Under the pieces are notes generated by a model, which had not been told where the DNA came from, searched no databases, and saw only the letters and a list, made by a program, of their open reading frames with translations. A DNA stretch of 7,174 bases, taken from contig CAMGET010000063.1 in the NCBI GenBank assembly GCA_946055175.1, positions 1 to 7,174 on the forward strand, in the 5' to 3' direction. Positions 5,218 to 7,174 of the stretch are shown here, in pieces. Position numbers and translations under genes: made by a program. This stretch comes from an uncultured Roseburia sp. Its GTDB lineage: Bacteria; Bacillota; Clostridia; Lachnospirales; Lachnospiraceae. How positions within the stretch are numbered: position 1 is the first letter of the stretch; every line of letters begins with the position of its first letter.

Positions 5218-6762
5218 TTATTTCGCAATATCCGTCACTCTGGATTCACGTATTACATTGACTTTGATCTGTCCTGGATATTCCATTTCAGTCTCAATCT
5301 TTTTCGCAACATCACGTGCTAAGATAACCATATCTGCATCGCTAATCTGCTCTGGAACTACCATAATTCGAATCTCTCTACCTGCTTGAATAGCAAAGGA
5401 TTTATCAACACCCTTAAATCCATTTGAAATCTCTTCTAACTGTTTTAATCGATTTGTATAAGTATCTAGTGTCTCTCTTCTTGCACCCGGTCTGGCTGCA
5501 CTTATTGTATCAGCAGCCTGTACGATACAAGCTATCAATGATTCCGGTTCAACATCACCATGGTGTGCTTCTACTGCATTAATAACAGTAGCTGATTCTT
5601 TGTATTTCTTACACAAATCAACACCAAGCTGAATATGTGAGCCTTCCATATCATGATCGACAGCTTTACCAATATCATGCAATAATCCGGCACGCTTTGC
5701 GGTTCTAACATCGACACCAATTTCAGCTGCCAGTAAACCTGAAAGCTGTGCAACTTCAATAGAATGCTTCAATGCGTTCTGTCCATAACTTGTACGGAAC
5801 TTCATTTTACCAAGTAATCGTACCAGCTCAGGATGAATACCGTGAACCCCTACCTCTAAAGTAGCAGCTTCACCTTCTTCACGAATCATTGTTTCTACTT
5901 CTTTCTGTGCTTTTTCAACCATTTCTTCGATTCTAGCTGGATGAATTCTTCCATCTACAATCAATTTCTCCAAAGCGATACGTGCAACTTCTCTTCTGAT
6001 TGGATCAAAGCCAGATAAAACCACAGCTTCCGGTGTATCGTCAATAATTAATTCCACACCTGTCATAGTCTCCAAGGTACGAATATTACGTCCTTCACGA
6101 CCGATGATTCTGCCCTTCATTTCATCATTTGGAAGCTGAACGACAGAAATTGTTGTCTCAGCGACATGATCAGCAGCACATTTCTGAATTGCTGTTACTA
6201 CATAATCCTTCGCTTTCTTATCAGCTTCTTCTTTTGCTTTGTTTTCCATTTCTTTGATTAATTTTGCAGTATCAAGTTTAACGTCTTCTTCAACAGTTTT
6301 TAAGAGATACTCTTTTGCTTGTTCGGAGGTTAATCCAGAGATTCTTTCCAGTTCCTGTAAACGCTCTTCGTTTAACTTTGCAACCTGTGCCTTCTGCTTG
6401 TTAATTTCTTCTTCCTTTGCAGCAAAACCGGCTTCGCGCTTCTCAATGGCTTCTAACTTTCTGTCTAAGTTTTCTTCCTTCTGCACAATTCTCCGCTCGC
6501 TACGCTGGATTTCAGCTCTACGCTCTTTTACTTCTTTATCGAGCTCGTTTTTCACGCGAATAGACTCTTCCTTTGCTTCAAGCATCGCTTCACGCTTCTT
6601 AGTCTCAGCAGTCTTCACAGCATCATCAATAATTCCTCTTGCTTTCTCTTCTGCATTACCAATCTTTGCTGTAGCTACATTCTTATGATATATTGTAGTT
6701 GCAAAGAAAGTGATGACTGCAGTAGCAAGAACAGCAATCACAACAGCGATTATTGTCTGCAT
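5218..6762 (-). CDS. rny: Ribonuclease Y
   Basis: Membrane-anchored endoribonuclease that starts decay and processing of many mRNAs in Firmicutes. The 514-aa length is close to the 520 aa of B. subtilis RNase Y. Domains in order: an N-terminal membrane helix (3-24); a long charged coiled coil (about 30-185); a KH RNA-binding domain with [11 protein letters not shown] at 217-227; an HD metal-dependent nuclease domain with His333, His362-Asp363 in LLHDIGKA, His400-His401 in EAHHGD, and Asp418 in [11 protein letters not shown]; and a conserved C-terminal part (about 455-514). I chose the ATG at 6762, which has AGGAGGT 9 nt upstream; the in-frame ATG at 6801 would add 13 residues before the membrane helix and has no such site. 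It has its own promoter and terminator, so it is probably a single-gene transcript between recX and spoIIM. Confidence 0.96.
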   Translation of the reverse strand: MQTIIAVVIAVLATAVITFFATTIYHKNVATAKIGNAEEKARGIIDDAVKTAETKKREAMLEAKEESIRVKNELDKEVKERRAEIQRSERRIVQKEENLDRKLEAIEKREAGFAAKEEEINKQKAQVAKLNEERLQELERISGLTSEQAKEYLLKTVEEDVKLDTAKLIKEMENKAKEEADKKAKDYVVTAIQKCAADHVAETTISVVQLPNDEMKGRIIGREGRNIRTLETMTGVELIIDDTPEAVVLSGFDPIRREVARIALEKLIVDGRIHPARIEEMVEKAQKEVETMIREEGEAATLEVGVHGIHPELVRLLGKMKFRTSYGQNALKHSIEVAQLSGLLAAEIGVDVRTAKRAGLLHDIGKAVDHDMEGSHIQLGVDLCKKYKESATVINAVEAHHGDVEPESLIACIVQAADTISAARPGARRETLDTYTNRLKQLEEISNGFKGVDKSFAIQAGREIRIMVVPEQISDADMVILARDVAKKIETEMEYPGQIKVNVIRESRVTDIAK

Positions 6763-6765
6763 TAC

Positions 6766-6778
6766 AGGAGCACCTCCT
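6766..6778 (-). promoter_or_regulatory. rny ribosome binding site inside a small palindrome
   Basis: On the - strand AGGAG-GTG-CTCCT places the Shine-Dalgarno bases in a 5-bp stem with a 3-nt loop. It marks the true start at 6762 and could lower translation when folded. Confidence 0.6.
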
Positions 6779-6848
6779 TCTATTAAATTTTCATTGTACA
6801 TATAACATATAATTAAAGCAATCGTCTGTCATAAATAACAACAGTTAA

Positions 6849-6877
6849 ATTTTATTCTATTTTATGTTTTATGTCAA
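6849..6877 (-). promoter_or_regulatory. rny promoter
   Basis: On the - strand a perfect TTGACA (6877-6872), a 17-nt spacer and TAAAAT (6854-6849, 5 of 6 matches). The leader to the ATG would be about 80 nt. No known riboswitch is recognised in it. Confidence 0.75.
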
Positions 6878-6919
6878 GTAAAATACTGTTCATAATGCAT
6901 AATATTGAACATACGCCAT

Positions 6920-6940
6920 AAAAAAATACAACATATTGTA
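6920..6940 (-). terminator. Possible weak terminator after recX
   Basis: On the - strand TACAA and TTGTA pair around a TATG loop and are followed by seven T, starting just after the recX stop. The stem is short and AT-rich, so termination may be incomplete. Confidence 0.4.
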
Positions 6941-6944
6941 CATA

Positions 6945-7174
6945 TTAAGATACGGAATATTCCTCTATCGCCCGAAAAATGTCGTTGTTTTTAAAGCCTT
7001 TCCGCAATAAAAATTGTACAGTTTTACGATACTCCTTATCATCTACAGTTTCCGGATTATAGTGTCGTTTCCTTAATAGTTCCTGTATCTGACCTTTTTC
7101 GTCGGAAACATACTCTTCTTCTGACAGAGATTCAAGCACTTCTCTGTTAATTACACACATTATCAGCTTACATA
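6945..7174 (-). CDS. recX: RecX family regulatory protein, C-terminal part (runs off the window)
   Basis: Only the last 75 codons are visible; the frame stays open to the window edge, so the ATG at 7160 is probably internal. RecX binds RecA filaments and limits their activity. The segment looks like the last helical repeat of RecX: INREVLESLSEEE, then IQELLRKRHYNPETVDDKEYRKTVQFLL (written here in parts: Ile-Gln-Glu-Leu-Leu through Phe-Leu-Leu), and the RKGFKNNDIFRAIEE ending, which matches the RGF-x-x-x-x-I-x-x-hydrophobic ending of the family. Position upstream of rny fits clostridial gene order. The identification rests on a short, weakly conserved region. Confidence 0.7.
   Translation of the reverse strand, partial: CKLIMCVINREVLESLSEEEYVSDEKGQIQELLRKRHYNPETVDDKEYRKTVQFLLRKGFKNNDIFRAIEEYSVS

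Noticed and set aside
5171..5389. 72-codon + strand frame across the rny terminator and the end of rny
   Set aside because: Begins inside spoIIM control DNA, crosses a terminator and mirrors the conserved RNase Y C-terminus.
6239..6688. 149-codon + strand frame opposite rny
   Set aside because: It is the Ser/Phe-rich mirror of the Lys/Glu-rich RNase Y coiled coil, a common artefact, with no ribosome binding site.
1..7174. Mobile element, CRISPR array, tRNA, rRNA or new multi-gene system
   Set aside because: I saw no transposase, regular spaced repeats, cloverleaf or unexplained gene cluster; every frame of substance fits a known core family.

Overview
The window looks like ordinary chromosomal core DNA from a low-GC, spore-forming Clostridia, most likely a Lachnospiraceae-type gut anaerobe. 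This rests on the AT-rich base composition, strong Shine-Dalgarno sequences with frequent GTG starts, a SpoIIM-like sporulation gene, an RNase Y gene, and a recX-rny-spoIIM-xerD gene order. The species cannot be read from the sequence alone. No phage, IS element, CRISPR array, RNA gene or obvious new defence system is visible.

Left part (1-1592): a Y-family DNA polymerase gene (dinB, + strand) ends head-to-head with a 77-codon remnant of an ABC exporter gene on the - strand. The two stop codons overlap, so the transporter gene appears to have been cut off where dinB ends. A GC-containing hairpin at 1543-1568 closes aroD and may also stop dinB read-through.

Centre (1593-3592): two shikimate-pathway genes are divergent. 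aroD (type I 3-dehydroquinate dehydratase, step 3) is on the - strand and a class I DAHP synthase (step 1) is on the + strand. Their promoters sit back to back with -35 boxes only 4 bp apart. A strong 15-bp hairpin separates the DAHP synthase gene from the convergent xerD.

Right part (3593-7174): a - strand run reads, in transcription order, recX (3' end only), rny, spoIIM and xerD. These genes serve recombination control (RecX), mRNA decay (RNase Y), engulfment during sporulation (SpoIIM) and chromosome dimer resolution (XerD). Terminators and promoters between them suggest several separate transcripts rather than one operon.

Second-look items: two promoters (aroD and xerD) share an unusual 17-bp spacer built around a run of nine T and GTTAT. 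XerD has Tyr where the family has its conserved third His and lacks the usual Gly-Lys-Gly turn. xerD is preceded by an 11-codon micro-ORF ending 1 nt before its ATG. The rny terminator may overlap a sigma-E-like promoter for spoIIM. I found nothing that amounts to a convincing new system; these are local oddities in core genes.
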